64,000 nt of DNA, taken from NCBI GenBank assembly GCA_025966315.1, contig JAOPUZ010000044.1, positions 62,001 to 126,000 of the forward strand. Reading direction: 5' to 3'. The notes under the pieces are model-generated. The model searched no databases. It saw nothing but the letters and a program-made list of their open reading frames with translations, and had not been told where the DNA came from. The stretch comes from Frankiales bacterium. GTDB taxonomy: Bacteria > Actinomycetota > Actinomycetes > Mycobacteriales > Jatrophihabitantaceae. The position numbers and the translations under genes were made by a program. Within the stretch, counting starts at the first letter, position 1. Every line of letters starts with the position of its first letter. This document shows positions 44,870 to 53,985 of this stretch, in pieces.

Positions 44870-45475
44870 TTAGGCTGGGCGGCCGAAGTGGCGGCGGCCG
44901 GCGCTGGCGGAGATCCGGGACGGTTTGGGTGTCTCCGGGGTGTCGTGCGCCTCGGTAATGCTGGGCGCCGGCGGGGTGGCCGCCGGTTGCTGGTCGGTCG
45001 CGGTCGCGGGGTCGGTTGCTGGCGCGGTAACGCCGATTCTGGGCGCCGACAATTTTCCGGGGGCGAGCTGGGCCGCGGCAGCCAGCTGCCCGATCGCGGC
45101 GACCCGGCCTGACTCGGACGCGTCGATGCCCAGCAGGGGCAGGCTGGTGCCATCCTTCAAGAGCAGGACGGCCACCGTGTCGTAGCGATTCGGACGCTGC
45201 ACCGCCGCGATCTCTGACCAGGGCAGGAGCCGGCGCGGGCGTCCGTACACCGGGCGCCACACGCCAGCTCCATCCACCCGGAAGGCGTGCCGGGACATTG
45301 TCGTCACGTTCACGGCAAAGGCGACCAGCCATACAATAAGGATCAACAGGAACACCAGGCGCTGAGTGGCGATAAGTGCACCTATCATTGCCAGCGCGAC
45401 AACAATGTAAAAAAGTTGCGTTGGCCGCGGTATCGGGCGCCGTCCATCGAGAACATCGCGCCCTGCGTTCGTCAC
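44870..45475 (-). CDS. PH-like domain membrane protein
   Basis: A 201-residue protein: two hydrophobic helices (FYIVVALAMIGALIA; VFLLILIVWLVAFAVNV), then a bacterial PH-like domain (HAFRVDGAGVWRPVYGRPRRLLPWSEIAAVQ) and a Pro/Ala/Thr-rich cytoplasmic tail. I chose GTG 45475 because a TATAAA -10 lies six bases upstream and no ribosome-binding site is present; the track start at 45553 would be a TTG. It interrupts the catabolic island and carries no operator, so it is probably unrelated to it. Confidence 0.7.
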   Translation of the reverse strand: MTNAGRDVLDGRRPIPRPTQLFYIVVALAMIGALIATQRLVFLLILIVWLVAFAVNVTTMSRHAFRVDGAGVWRPVYGRPRRLLPWSEIAAVQRPNRYDTVAVLLLKDGTSLPLLGIDASESGRVAAIGQLAAAAQLAPGKLSAPRIGVTAPATDPATATDQQPAATPPAPSITEAHDTPETPKPSRISASAGRRHFGRPA

Positions 45476-45481
45476 GTTCTG

Positions 45482-45487
45482 TTTATA
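45482..45487 (-). promoter_or_regulatory. -10 box (TATAAA) of a leaderless start
   Basis: On the minus strand TATAAA ends six bases before the GTG at 45475, fitting leaderless transcription of the PH-domain gene. Confidence 0.55.
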
Positions 45488-45570
45488 CCCCGCGACTACG
45501 CCCTTATACCGGAGCCGGCGCGAATTGAATAGTAAGTTTGCCCTTTTGTACAATGAGCGAGATGGCGACG

Positions 45571-46350
45571 TTAAAAAATTGTGTACCCGCCGTCGATCAC
45601 AAATGAGTCGCCCGAGTGATATGCCGACGCATCAGAGGCAAGATAGACGGCAATTCCGCCGAAATCCGACGGCAGGCCCCAGCGGCGAGCCGGCACCCGC
45701 TTGAGCACCTTCTCGGCGAACTTCGGGTTGGCTTGGCTCGCCTCTGACATCCCGGTCGTGATCCAGCCGGGCAGGATGGCGTTGGCCCGGACCCCGTAGC
45801 GGGCGAACTCCACCGCGATTGCCTTGGTTGCCGAGATGACCGCGCCCTTGGTGGCGGCATAGGCCTCGCTCCGGGCCGCACCTTCGATGGCGGACAGGCT
45901 TGAGATCGCAACCAGGGAGCCGCCGGCGTCGCCGTGTTCGGCCCGCGCGACCATGTGCCGAGCCGTCTCCTGCAGCGTCCAGAAAACGCCGTCCAGGTTC
46001 GTGGCCAGCACGGCGCGGTAGTCCTCGACCTTCATGTCCAAGAACGGGCCGCCCCGGCCGATACCCGCATTGGCGTAGACGGCGTCGATGCGTCCGAGAT
46101 CGCTGACCACGTCTGCGACGGCAGCGGCGACGGCCGCCGAGCTCGACACGTCCACGGTGGCCGCATGCACTCGGACGCCGGTGTCGGCCAGTGTCATGGC
46201 CGCGGTGTCCAGCTTCGCCTTGTCCCGACCCCAGATCGCTACGTCGGCGCCGGCTTGAGCCAGCGCTTCGGCCATCCCCAGGCCGATGCCGCCGTTGCCA
46301 CCGGTGACCAGTGCGACCTTGCCGTGCAGGTCGAATGCTCCGTACGCCAT
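45571..46350 (-). CDS. Short-chain dehydrogenase/reductase
   Basis: A 259-residue classical SDR with TGGNGGIG, ANAGI, catalytic Ser in ISSLS and YAATK, ending IDGGYTIF. The usual NNAG is YANAG. It probably oxidises a hydroxyacyl-CoA or alcohol of the pathway. RBS GGAGGAAATGC directly before the ATG. It is divergent from the acyl-CoA dehydrogenase pair, and operator copy 6 lies 24 bases from its start, so one repressor could control both sides. Confidence 0.88.
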   Translation of the reverse strand: MAYGAFDLHGKVALVTGGNGGIGLGMAEALAQAGADVAIWGRDKAKLDTAAMTLADTGVRVHAATVDVSSSAAVAAAVADVVSDLGRIDAVYANAGIGRGGPFLDMKVEDYRAVLATNLDGVFWTLQETARHMVARAEHGDAGGSLVAISSLSAIEGAARSEAYAATKGAVISATKAIAVEFARYGVRANAILPGWITTGMSEASQANPKFAEKVLKRVPARRWGLPSDFGGIAVYLASDASAYHSGDSFVIDGGYTIF

Positions 46351-46373
46351 GCATTTCCTCCATAGTGTTTTCC

Positions 46374-46391
46374 CGACCGTCCGGTCGGTTG
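46374..46391 (+). promoter_or_regulatory. TetR-type operator, copy 6
   Basis: CGACCG-TCCG-GTCGGTTG, one base off the consensus. Its last three bases overlap the -35 box of the promoter at 46389-46417. It sits between divergent SDR and dehydrogenase genes; the rest of the gap (46351-46635) has no gene. Confidence 0.75.
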
Positions 46392-46417
46392 ACCTTTGTC
46401 GGCATCATTGTTACGTT
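46389..46417 (+). promoter_or_regulatory. Promoter of the alpha/beta dehydrogenase operon
   Basis: TTGACC (46389-46394), 17-base spacer, TACGTT (46412-46417). The -35 overlaps operator copy 6. It leaves a leader of about 210 bases before the ATG at 46636. Confidence 0.65.
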
Positions 46418-46635
46418 GCGATTGCAGGGGCGTCGGAACATCCATGTCTTACCGGTGACACCGCGCCTGCGACGTCCAACCTGTGTTATCCAACGCCATT
46501 CCGGGCGGTTTGCCTACTCCCACCGCATCCACCCGATCCAAGCACAGCCAACGGCCCTGTTTCGGTGGCACTATCGGTACACCGGAATCGAACACCGCAG
46601 CAGAACAGCTCACAGCGCACTTAACAGGAGGAGCG

Positions 46636-47844
46636 ATGACCGCCACCGCGACAAACCAGGACGCGGACACCGAGCTCGTAATCGCCAAGACCGAGCAGTT
46701 GCTTCGCGATTACCCGCCGGCCACCACCGATCGGCGCGAGTTCCTGAGCGCGCAGTTCGACGCCGGGCTGGCCTGGGTCCATTTCCCCAAGGGCAAGGGC
46801 GGTCTCGAACTGCCCCGCAGCCTGCAGCACGAGGTATACGTCCGGCTCGAAGAGGCCGGCGCCCCGAATGGTCAGATGGGCAACCAACTCGGCTACTCGA
46901 TGGGTGCACCGACCGTGCTGGCCTGGGGTGACGAGCAACAGCACGAGCGCTACCTGCGTCCGATCTTCCTAGGCGACGAGCGGTGGTGCCAGCTGTTCTC
47001 CGAGCCCGGCGCCGGATCCGACCTGGCCGCGGTGGCGACTCGCGCGGTCAAGGACGGCGACGACTGGATCATGAACGGCCAGAAGGTCTGGAACTCGATG
47101 GCCAGCATCTCCGACATCGGAATGCTGATCGCCCGTACCGATCCCGAAGTGCCTAAGCATCAGGGCCTGACTTATTTCGTCATCGACATGCACGCCCCTG
47201 GCGTCGAGGTCCGGCCGCTGCGCCAGATGACCGGCGAGGCCGAATTCAACGAGGTCTATCTGACCGACGTGCGGGTGCCCGATGCGGCCCGGCTCGGCGC
47301 CATCTCGGCCGGCTGGAAGGTCAGCATGGCCACGCTCATGAACGAGCGCGTGATGTTTGCCAGCGAAGGCATGGACAAGGGCCCGGTCGAAACGGCGCTA
47401 GACCTGTACCGCGAGCGCGATCACCACGAGCCCGAACTGCGGACCCGGATGATCGACATGTGGATCAAGGGCCGGGTGCTGACGCTCAGCAACCAGCGCG
47501 CCGCCGCCAACCGCGCGGCCGGCACCCCCGGACCGGAAGGCTCGACCGGCAAGATCGGCTACGCCGAACTGCAGCAGAAGGGCTACGAGCTCTGCCTGGA
47601 TCTGCTCGGCGACGAGAGCCTGCTGTACGACTCGTACGAGATGCACGAGTTCACGCTGGAGTCGCTGAAGGAGCGGCCGACGAAGATCGACCCCCGCCGC
47701 CGGTTCCTGCGATCACGGGCCAACTCCATTGAGGGCGGCTCGTCCGAGATCATGCACAACATCCTGGCCGAGCGCGTCCTCGGCCTGCCCCCGGAGCACC
47801 GGGTGGACAAAGACGTTCCGTTCTCGCAGGTCCCGCGCGGCTAG
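46636..47844 (+). CDS. Acyl-CoA dehydrogenase, alpha-type subunit 1
   Basis: A 402-residue acyl-CoA dehydrogenase. QLFSEPGAGSDLA and NGQKVWNS bind FAD and substrate, and the C-terminal IEGGSSEIMHNILAERVLGLP keeps the Glu at the catalytic position. ATG 46636 has AGGAGG. The next gene encodes a shorter partner lacking that Glu. Adjacent pairs like this form alpha2-beta2 heterotetramers in actinobacterial steroid catabolism (FadE26-27, FadE28-29 types), acting on bulky ring-linked or short side chains. It is a close paralogue of the protein at 62437. Confidence 0.9.
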   Translation: MTATATNQDADTELVIAKTEQLLRDYPPATTDRREFLSAQFDAGLAWVHFPKGKGGLELPRSLQHEVYVRLEEAGAPNGQMGNQLGYSMGAPTVLAWGDEQQHERYLRPIFLGDERWCQLFSEPGAGSDLAAVATRAVKDGDDWIMNGQKVWNSMASISDIGMLIARTDPEVPKHQGLTYFVIDMHAPGVEVRPLRQMTGEAEFNEVYLTDVRVPDAARLGAISAGWKVSMATLMNERVMFASEGMDKGPVETALDLYRERDHHEPELRTRMIDMWIKGRVLTLSNQRAAANRAAGTPGPEGSTGKIGYAELQQKGYELCLDLLGDESLLYDSYEMHEFTLESLKERPTKIDPRRRFLRSRANSIEGGSSEIMHNILAERVLGLPPEHRVDKDVPFSQVPRG

Positions 47845-47871
47845 CACTGCTGGTTATTGGAGAAGATCGAG

Positions 47872-48981
47872 ATGACGACGACTGAAGAAACCGAAGAGCT
47901 GCGCCGTACCGTCCGACGTTTCCTGGATCAGCGATCCACCGAAGCCGAGGTACGTCGCCTGATGGAGGACGAGACCGGCTACGACCCGGCCGTCTGGAAA
48001 CAGATGGCGGAGCAGATCGGCCTGCAGGGCTTGGCGATCCCGGAGGAGTTCGGCGGTAGCGGGTTCAGCTACAACGAGCTGCGCGTGGTGTTCGAAGAGA
48101 TGGGCCGCGCGCTGCTGACGGCACCGTTCTTCGCCACGGTGGCGCTGGCTGCCAACGCGCTGATCGAGTGCGGCGATGACGACGCGAAGAAGGCGTACCT
48201 GCCGGGCATCGCCAGCGGTGAGACCATCGCGACGCTCGCGCTGAGCGAAGAACGTGGCGGCTGGGACGACAAGGCGGTCACCCTGCAGGCCAGCGGCAGC
48301 GGTTCGGACTGGACCCTCACCGGCGGAAAGCGTTTCGTACCGGACGCACACGTGGCCGACCTGATCCTGGTCGCGGCGCGGACGGCCGACGGCATCTCGC
48401 TGTTCGCGGTCGAGAAGGGCGCGGCGGGACTGTCGACCGAGGTCGAATTGACCATGGACCTCACCCGCAAGCTGGCCCGGGTCACGTTGGACTCGACCCC
48501 GGCCCAGTTGATCGGCACCCAGGGCCAGGCCTGGAACGGGCTGCGGCGAGCACTGCGGTTCGCTGCGGTCGCGCTGGCGGCCGAGCAGGTCGGCGGCGCC
48601 CAGAAGGTGCTGGACATGACCGTGCAGTACTCCAAGGAGCGTTTCCAGTTCGGACGTCCGCTCGGCTCCTTCCAGGCGCTGAAGCACAAGATGGCCGACA
48701 TGCTCGTCGATATCGAGTCGGCCAAGTCCGCGGCCTACGACGCGGCCCGCGCGGTGGCCGACGGCGATGCCGACGTGGAGCTCTCGGCCAGCGTGGCCAA
48801 GGCATTCTGCTCCGAGACGTACTTCCGCACCGCGGCGCAGGGCCTGCAACTGCACGGCGGTATCGGATTCACCTGGGAGCACCCGATCCACTTGTACTTC
48901 AAGCGGGCCAAGAGCAGCGAGTTCCTGCTCGGCAGTCCGGTTTACCACCGCGACCTCGTGGGGCAGGCGCTCGGTATCTAG
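47872..48981 (+). CDS. Acyl-CoA dehydrogenase, beta-type subunit 1
   Basis: A 369-residue acyl-CoA dehydrogenase homologue with LHGGIGFTWEHPIHLYFKRAKSS near the end. In place of the usual YEGT segment it has LLGSP, so the standard catalytic Glu is missing, as in beta subunits of heteromeric dehydrogenases. ATG 47872 has GGAGAAGATCGAG upstream; a TTG at 47857 is less likely. It starts 27 bases after the alpha-type gene and is a paralogue of the protein at 59545. Confidence 0.9.
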   Translation: MTTTEETEELRRTVRRFLDQRSTEAEVRRLMEDETGYDPAVWKQMAEQIGLQGLAIPEEFGGSGFSYNELRVVFEEMGRALLTAPFFATVALAANALIECGDDDAKKAYLPGIASGETIATLALSEERGGWDDKAVTLQASGSGSDWTLTGGKRFVPDAHVADLILVAARTADGISLFAVEKGAAGLSTEVELTMDLTRKLARVTLDSTPAQLIGTQGQAWNGLRRALRFAAVALAAEQVGGAQKVLDMTVQYSKERFQFGRPLGSFQALKHKMADMLVDIESAKSAAYDAARAVADGDADVELSASVAKAFCSETYFRTAAQGLQLHGGIGFTWEHPIHLYFKRAKSSEFLLGSPVYHRDLVGQALGI

Positions 48982-49136
48982 CATTCGCTATTACCCGCTG
49001 GGCGCCGCATATTCACTTCACCGGCAATTAATTCACATTGTGACTAGCGGATGTTATTCACGGATATGTCGACCGCGGTAGGAGAGTTCTTGATCGCATG
49101 ACACTATGCGTGTGTAGCCACGAATTGGAGTAGTGA

Positions 49137-49991
49137 ATGGATCGGATCGCTGTAATCGGTGGCGGGCTGATGGGCTCTGGCATCGCGGAGGTCTGCGCTC
49201 GCTCCGGCTGCGATGTGCGCATTCTCGAGATCAACGATTCGGCGGCCGCGGCGGCGCTGGAACGGGTATCGAAATCGCTGGGCCGCGCCGTCAAGTCCGA
49301 GCGACTCACCGAGGCTGATTCGCTCGCCGCGTTCGGCCGGATCACTACTACCACCGACATCGCAGCCTTGGCCGATGCCGAGCTGATCATCGAGGCCGCG
49401 CCCGAGATCGAATCGCTCAAGCAGGACCTCTTCGCCCGGCTGGACAAAGTTATCGGCGCGGAAACGATCCTGGCCTCGAACACCTCGTCGATCCCGCTGG
49501 CCAAGCTGGCCGGCGCCACGACCTTCCGCGATCGTTTCGTCGGCATCCACTTCTTCAATCCGGCCCCGGTGATGCCGCTGGTCGAAATAATCCCGACGTT
49601 GTTGAGCACTCCCGACGCGGTCAAGCAGGTCACCACTTTCGTCGAGGACCGGCTGGGCAAGCACACGATCACCTCGCCCGACCGCGCGGGCTTCGTGGTT
49701 AACGCGCTGCTGGTGCCGTACCTGCTGTCGGCGGTGCGGATGTTCGAGTCCGGATTGGCAACCGCCGAAGACATCGATGCCGGGATGGTCAAAGGGTGCG
49801 CGCACCCGATGGGGCCACTCACCTTGATGGACCTCATTGGGCTCGACACAATTGTCGGGGTAGCCGATTCGATGTTCAACGAATATAAAGAACCTCTGTA
49901 CGCGCCGCCGCCACTGCTGCAGCGCATGGTTCAATCCGGTTTACTCGGCCGTAAAAGTGGACGTGGATTCTATGACTACAGCAAAAAGTAA
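49137..49991 (+). CDS. 3-Hydroxyacyl-CoA dehydrogenase
   Basis: A 284-residue enzyme of the 3-hydroxybutyryl-CoA dehydrogenase type. GGGLMGSGIA is the NAD-binding loop, and HFFNPAPVMPLVE contains the catalytic His, with Asn in the C-terminal helical domain (FVVNALLVPYL). It oxidises 3-hydroxyacyl-CoA to 3-ketoacyl-CoA for the thiolase. It follows the dehydrogenase pair after 155 bases. That gap contains a TCGACCGCGGTAGG half-site but not the full operator. Confidence 0.92.
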   Translation: MDRIAVIGGGLMGSGIAEVCARSGCDVRILEINDSAAAAALERVSKSLGRAVKSERLTEADSLAAFGRITTTTDIAALADAELIIEAAPEIESLKQDLFARLDKVIGAETILASNTSSIPLAKLAGATTFRDRFVGIHFFNPAPVMPLVEIIPTLLSTPDAVKQVTTFVEDRLGKHTITSPDRAGFVVNALLVPYLLSAVRMFESGLATAEDIDAGMVKGCAHPMGPLTLMDLIGLDTIVGVADSMFNEYKEPLYAPPPLLQRMVQSGLLGRKSGRGFYDYSKK

Positions 49992-50051
49992 GCCAGAAAG
50001 TACGCCCAGCGCGACAAAACAGCACACCGACCGTTCGGAAAGGACCGCCGC

Positions 50052-52355
50052 ATGAGCATCCTCGGCACCCGCGTCGTACGCAATGAAGACCCCGAGCTGC
50101 TGACGAAGGGTGGCACCTACACCGACGACTTGATCGATGAACGGCTGGATGGCGCGGCCCACTTGATCTTCGTTCGGTCACCCGTTGCGCACGCCCGGAT
50201 CCTTTCTATCGACACCTCGGAGGCGCTCAAGCTGCCCGGCGTCGTTGCGGTCTACACCGCGGCCGACGTCGACCTGCCGATCATCAATCCGCCGATGCCG
50301 ATGTTCAACCAGGACATGACGCAGACTCCGCTGGCCAGCGACAAGGTGCGCTACGTCGGCGAGCCGGTCGCGATCGTGGTCTGCGACGACCCGTACATCC
50401 GTGAAGATGCCGCCGAGCTGGTCGAGGTCGAGTACGACATCCTGCCGGCTGTCATCGGTATGCCGAACGCCGCGAAGGACGAAGTACTGCTGTGGGAATC
50501 GGTCGGCACCAACACGGTCGTCGACTTCGGCACCCCCGATGATCTCGACCCGAACCTGTTCGATGACTGCGAGGTCGTCGTCAGCCACTTGATCCAGAAC
50601 CAGCGCATCCACCCGGCGCCGATGGAATCCCGCTCCGGTGCCGCGTCCTGGCCTGAAGGGGAGCGGCTCACGGCCTGGATCCCCAGCCAGGGTGCGCAGG
50701 GTGCCAAGGCCGCCCTCGCGGCTCAGCTCGGCATCGATGCCGCCGAGGTGCACGTCCTCACCCCTGACGTCGGCGGTGCCTTCGGCGCTCGCTTCGGCGC
50801 CGACGTCGAGATGGTGCTGACGGCGTGGGTGGCCGGCAAGCTGCACCGCCCGATGCGGTGGTCGGAGACCCGTTACGAGAACCTGCTGGCGATGACCCAT
50901 GGCCGGGCGCAGGAGCAGCGCGTCACCATCGGCGGCAGCCGGGACGGCAACATGAAGAAGTACCGCCTCGAGGTGCTGGCCGACTGCGGGGCGTACCCGA
51001 AGATCGGCGGCATCCTGCCGTCGCTGACCCGGCTGATGACGCCCGGCACCTACGTATTCGACAAGGCGGAATCCATCGCCAAGGCCGTCGTGACCAACAC
51101 GACGCCGATCGGCGCCTACCGCGGTGCCGGCCGTCCCGAGGCCACCGCGGCGATCGAGCGCGCGGTGGACATCTTCGCCGCCGAGATCGGCATGGACCCG
51201 GCCGACGTCCGCCGTAAGAACCTGGTGCCCAAGTTCACCGAGCCGCACCTGACCGCCTTCGGTGCGCTGTATGACAGTGGTGACTACGAGACGGCCCTGA
51301 ACAAGGCGCTGGAAGCGGCCAACTACGAGGACCTGCGCAAGGAGCAGCAGTTGCGTCGCGAGCGTGGCGACGCCAAGCAGCTCGGGATCGGCATGTCCAG
51401 TTACGTCGAGATCACCGGCGCCGGCTCGGAGTCGGGCGATCCGAACGAGAACGCCACCGTCGAGGTGCACCCGGACGGCACGGTCACCATCCTGACCGGT
51501 ACGTCGCCGCACGGGCAGGGCCACGCCACGGCATGGGCCATGATGGCGAGCGACACGCTGGGCATCGGGATCGACAAGATCACCGTCATTCACGGCGACA
51601 CCGACCTGATCCCCAAGGGTGGTGGCACCGGCGGCTCACGAAGCCTGCAGCAGGGTGGCATGGCGGTCCAGAAGGCATCGATCGAGCTGGTCGACATCGC
51701 CCGGACCCGCGCGGCCGAACTGCTCGAAGCCAACGAGGCCGACCTGCAGTTCAACATTGACGACAGCGGCTTCTCGGTTGCCGGTGTGCCGTCCTCGACG
51801 GTGACGCTGGCCAAGCTGGCCGAGAAGGAACGGCTCTTCATCAACGCGGTGTTCGCCGCCCCGGGCGCGACCTTCCCCTTCGGCGCCCACCTGGCCGTCG
51901 TCGAGGTCGACGTAGAAACCGGCAAGGCCACGCTGGAGCGGATCTTCTGCGTCGACGATGCCGGTGTCGTCATGAACCCGTTGCTGTTCGACGGGCAACG
52001 CCACGGCGGCATCGCACAAGGCGCAGCCCAGGCCTTCCTTGAGGAGTTCATCTACGACGAGGACGGCAACCCGCTGACCGCCAGCTTCGCCGACTACCCG
52101 TTCCTGTCGGCCACCGAGGTGCCCAGTTTCGATCTGGTCTCCATGGTCACGCCGACCACGTATAACCCCATGGGCGTCAAGGGTGTCGGCGAGGCCGGCA
52201 CGATCGGTGCCACGCCGGCCGTGCAAAATGCCGTCGTCGACGCGGTGTCGCACCTCGGGGTCCGGCACATCGATATGCCCACCTCGCCGCGCGTGGTGTG
52301 GGAAGCGATAGAAGCAGCACGCTCGAATTCGAACTCGAACGGGAAGGTCGCCTGA
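50052..52355 (+). CDS. Molybdenum hydroxylase large subunit (CoxL form II-like)
   Basis: A 767-residue xanthine dehydrogenase-family molybdopterin-binding subunit: an a/b-hammerhead N-terminus, DVGGAFGARFG, and the active-site loop AYRGAGRPE, then GQGHATAW and the C-terminal GVGEAGTIG with a Glu as catalytic base. The loop AYRGAGR is that of form II CoxL-type proteins; true CO dehydrogenase has AYRCSFR. So hydroxylation of an aromatic, N-heterocyclic or CoA-linked substrate with water is more likely than CO oxidation. It is the first gene of an L-S-M operon; the next gene overlaps by one base. Confidence 0.9.
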   Translation: MSILGTRVVRNEDPELLTKGGTYTDDLIDERLDGAAHLIFVRSPVAHARILSIDTSEALKLPGVVAVYTAADVDLPIINPPMPMFNQDMTQTPLASDKVRYVGEPVAIVVCDDPYIREDAAELVEVEYDILPAVIGMPNAAKDEVLLWESVGTNTVVDFGTPDDLDPNLFDDCEVVVSHLIQNQRIHPAPMESRSGAASWPEGERLTAWIPSQGAQGAKAALAAQLGIDAAEVHVLTPDVGGAFGARFGADVEMVLTAWVAGKLHRPMRWSETRYENLLAMTHGRAQEQRVTIGGSRDGNMKKYRLEVLADCGAYPKIGGILPSLTRLMTPGTYVFDKAESIAKAVVTNTTPIGAYRGAGRPEATAAIERAVDIFAAEIGMDPADVRRKNLVPKFTEPHLTAFGALYDSGDYETALNKALEAANYEDLRKEQQLRRERGDAKQLGIGMSSYVEITGAGSESGDPNENATVEVHPDGTVTILTGTSPHGQGHATAWAMMASDTLGIGIDKITVIHGDTDLIPKGGGTGGSRSLQQGGMAVQKASIELVDIARTRAAELLEANEADLQFNIDDSGFSVAGVPSSTVTLAKLAEKERLFINAVFAAPGATFPFGAHLAVVEVDVETGKATLERIFCVDDAGVVMNPLLFDGQRHGGIAQGAAQAFLEEFIYDEDGNPLTASFADYPFLSATEVPSFDLVSMVTPTTYNPMGVKGVGEAGTIGATPAVQNAVVDAVSHLGVRHIDMPTSPRVVWEAIEAARSNSNSNGKVA

Positions 52356-52855
52356 TGCAGGTCCAGATCACGGTCAACAAGAAGCCCCGGACCGACGAGG
52401 TGGAGCCTCGGCAACTGCTGGTGCACTACTTGCGGGACACCGCAGGCCTCAAGGCTACGAACGTCGGCTGCGATACGACCTCCTGCGGCGCATGCACGGT
52501 GTTGCTGGACGGCGTCTCGGTGAAGTCCTGCACCGTGCTCACCGCACAGGCTGACGGTGGCACGGTCGTGACCGTGGAAGGACTCGGCGGCACGGCCGAC
52601 GGCGGCCAGATGCACCCTGTGCAGTCGGCGTTCCGCGAGGAGCACGGCCTGCAGTGCGGCTTCTGCACACCGGGCATGGTGATGGCCAGCGTAGGTCTGC
52701 TGAGCGAGAACCCGAACCCGACCGAGCACGAGGTTCGTGAGGGCCTGGAAGGCAATTACTGCCGCTGTACCGGCTACCACAACATCCTCCGCGCCGTGCT
52801 GTTGGCGGCGCAGTCGCCCGATGCCGGCAAGCCCGAAGCGCAGGTGTCGGCATGA
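52355..52855 (+). CDS. Molybdenum hydroxylase [2Fe-2S] subunit (CoxS-like)
   Basis: A 166-residue iron-sulfur subunit with both clusters: the plant-ferredoxin-type CDTTSCGACTVLLDG with its partner Cys in KSCTV, and the C-terminal QCGFCTPGM...NYCRCTGY. It passes electrons from molybdenum to the FAD subunit. ATG 52355 overlaps the large-subunit stop (TGATG). The following FAD gene overlaps its stop as ATGA. Confidence 0.93.
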   Translation: MQVQITVNKKPRTDEVEPRQLLVHYLRDTAGLKATNVGCDTTSCGACTVLLDGVSVKSCTVLTAQADGGTVVTVEGLGGTADGGQMHPVQSAFREEHGLQCGFCTPGMVMASVGLLSENPNPTEHEVREGLEGNYCRCTGYHNILRAVLLAAQSPDAGKPEAQVSA

Positions 52856-53676
52856 TTCCCGCACCTTTCGACTACGTGCGCGCGACGTCGGCGGAGCACA
52901 TTCTGGAGTTGATGGCCCAGCACGGCGACGAGGCCAAACTGCTCGCCGGCGGCCATTCGTTGCTACCGATGATGAAAGTGCGGCTGGCCTCGCCGACCGT
53001 CCTCATCGACATCGCCTCCGTTCCGGAGCTCAGCTACGTCAAGGTCGACGGCGACGACCTGGTCATCGGGGCCACCACGTCGCACGCCACCGTGGCCAAC
53101 TCCGATCTCATCCAGGCCGATGCACCGTTGCTGTCCTATGCCGCGGCCCAGATCGGTGACCCGCAGATCCGGCACCGGGGCACGATCGGCGGGTCGCTGG
53201 CACACTCCGACCCGGCCGCCGATCTGCCGATGACGCTGGTCGCACTGGACGGTACCTTCGAACTGCTGGGCCCGTCCGGCACTCGCTCGGTCAAGGCCGA
53301 AGACTTCTTCATCGGCTACTTCGAGACCGCGCTGGAGCACGACGAGATCATCTCCGCAGTCCGGGTGCCGCGCCGTCCGGGCGTGGGCTGGGGCTATGAG
53401 AAGTTCACTCGCCGCGCCAACGACTGGGCAATCGTCGGTATCGCCACCGTCGCCGGCCGGGTCGCGATGGCCAACATGGGTTCGATCCCGGCCCGTCCCG
53501 TCGCGACCGAGCAAGCGCTGGCCGGGGGGCAGGGCATCGCCGAAGCAGCCGCGCTGGCTGCGGACGGGATCGAGCCAGCGGGGGACATGCACGCCACGAC
53601 GGCCTACCGCCAGCACCTGGCCCGCGTGCTGACCCGGCGCGCGCTGGAAACGGCCGCGTCGCGAAACCAGGCTTGA
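52852..53676 (+). CDS. Molybdenum hydroxylase FAD subunit (CoxM-like)
   Basis: A 274-residue FAD-binding subunit with the two FAD motifs (LLAGGHSLLPMMK near residues 30-42 and TIGGSLAHSDPAAD near 110-123). It takes electrons from the [2Fe-2S] subunit to an acceptor. The ATGA overlap ties it to the operon. The gap after it (53677-53985, 309 bases) holds a weak hairpin and no recognisable gene. Confidence 0.92.
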   Translation: MIPAPFDYVRATSAEHILELMAQHGDEAKLLAGGHSLLPMMKVRLASPTVLIDIASVPELSYVKVDGDDLVIGATTSHATVANSDLIQADAPLLSYAAAQIGDPQIRHRGTIGGSLAHSDPAADLPMTLVALDGTFELLGPSGTRSVKAEDFFIGYFETALEHDEIISAVRVPRRPGVGWGYEKFTRRANDWAIVGIATVAGRVAMANMGSIPARPVATEQALAGGQGIAEAAALAADGIEPAGDMHATTAYRQHLARVLTRRALETAASRNQA

Positions 53677-53691
53677 TCGGAACTTCCGAAG

Positions 53692-53722
53692 CGCCGCCGG
53701 TCCGCAGTGCCGGCCGGCGGCG
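53692..53722 (+). terminator. Possible terminator after the molybdenum hydroxylase operon
   Basis: Arms cgccgccgg and ccggcggcg with a 13-base loop, 15 bases after the stop; no U-run. Confidence 0.45.
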
Positions 53723-53985
53723 TCGATTCGGCCGGTTTCAGCCTTAATTTCTCGACCGTGCCTCGGGTGTGACGTGCTCGTCGAGCGATGTAGCCAACAT
53801 CCACGCGCAATCGTCAGTGTGAAATGGTAAAAAAACTGATACCGCGTGGTAACAAAGCCAGCTGCCCGCGCACAATACCCACCAGTGACCATCAGTGGCC
53901 GCTGGCGGCATAGTGGACGCAGTGCTGATTGGCTTGGCTGCAGTGCCCGACGAGTACAGAATTCGATCCACCTGAGGAGTTTTCG

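Noticed and set aside
50052-52355. Aerobic CO dehydrogenase (form I) call
   Set aside because: The active-site loop is AYRGAGR, not AYRCSFR, and neighbours are acyl-CoA enzymes.
53752-53775. Possible ninth TetR operator before etfB
   Set aside because: Only the left half CGACCG is kept; the right half (TCGGGTGT) does not match GTCGGTC at the correct spacing.
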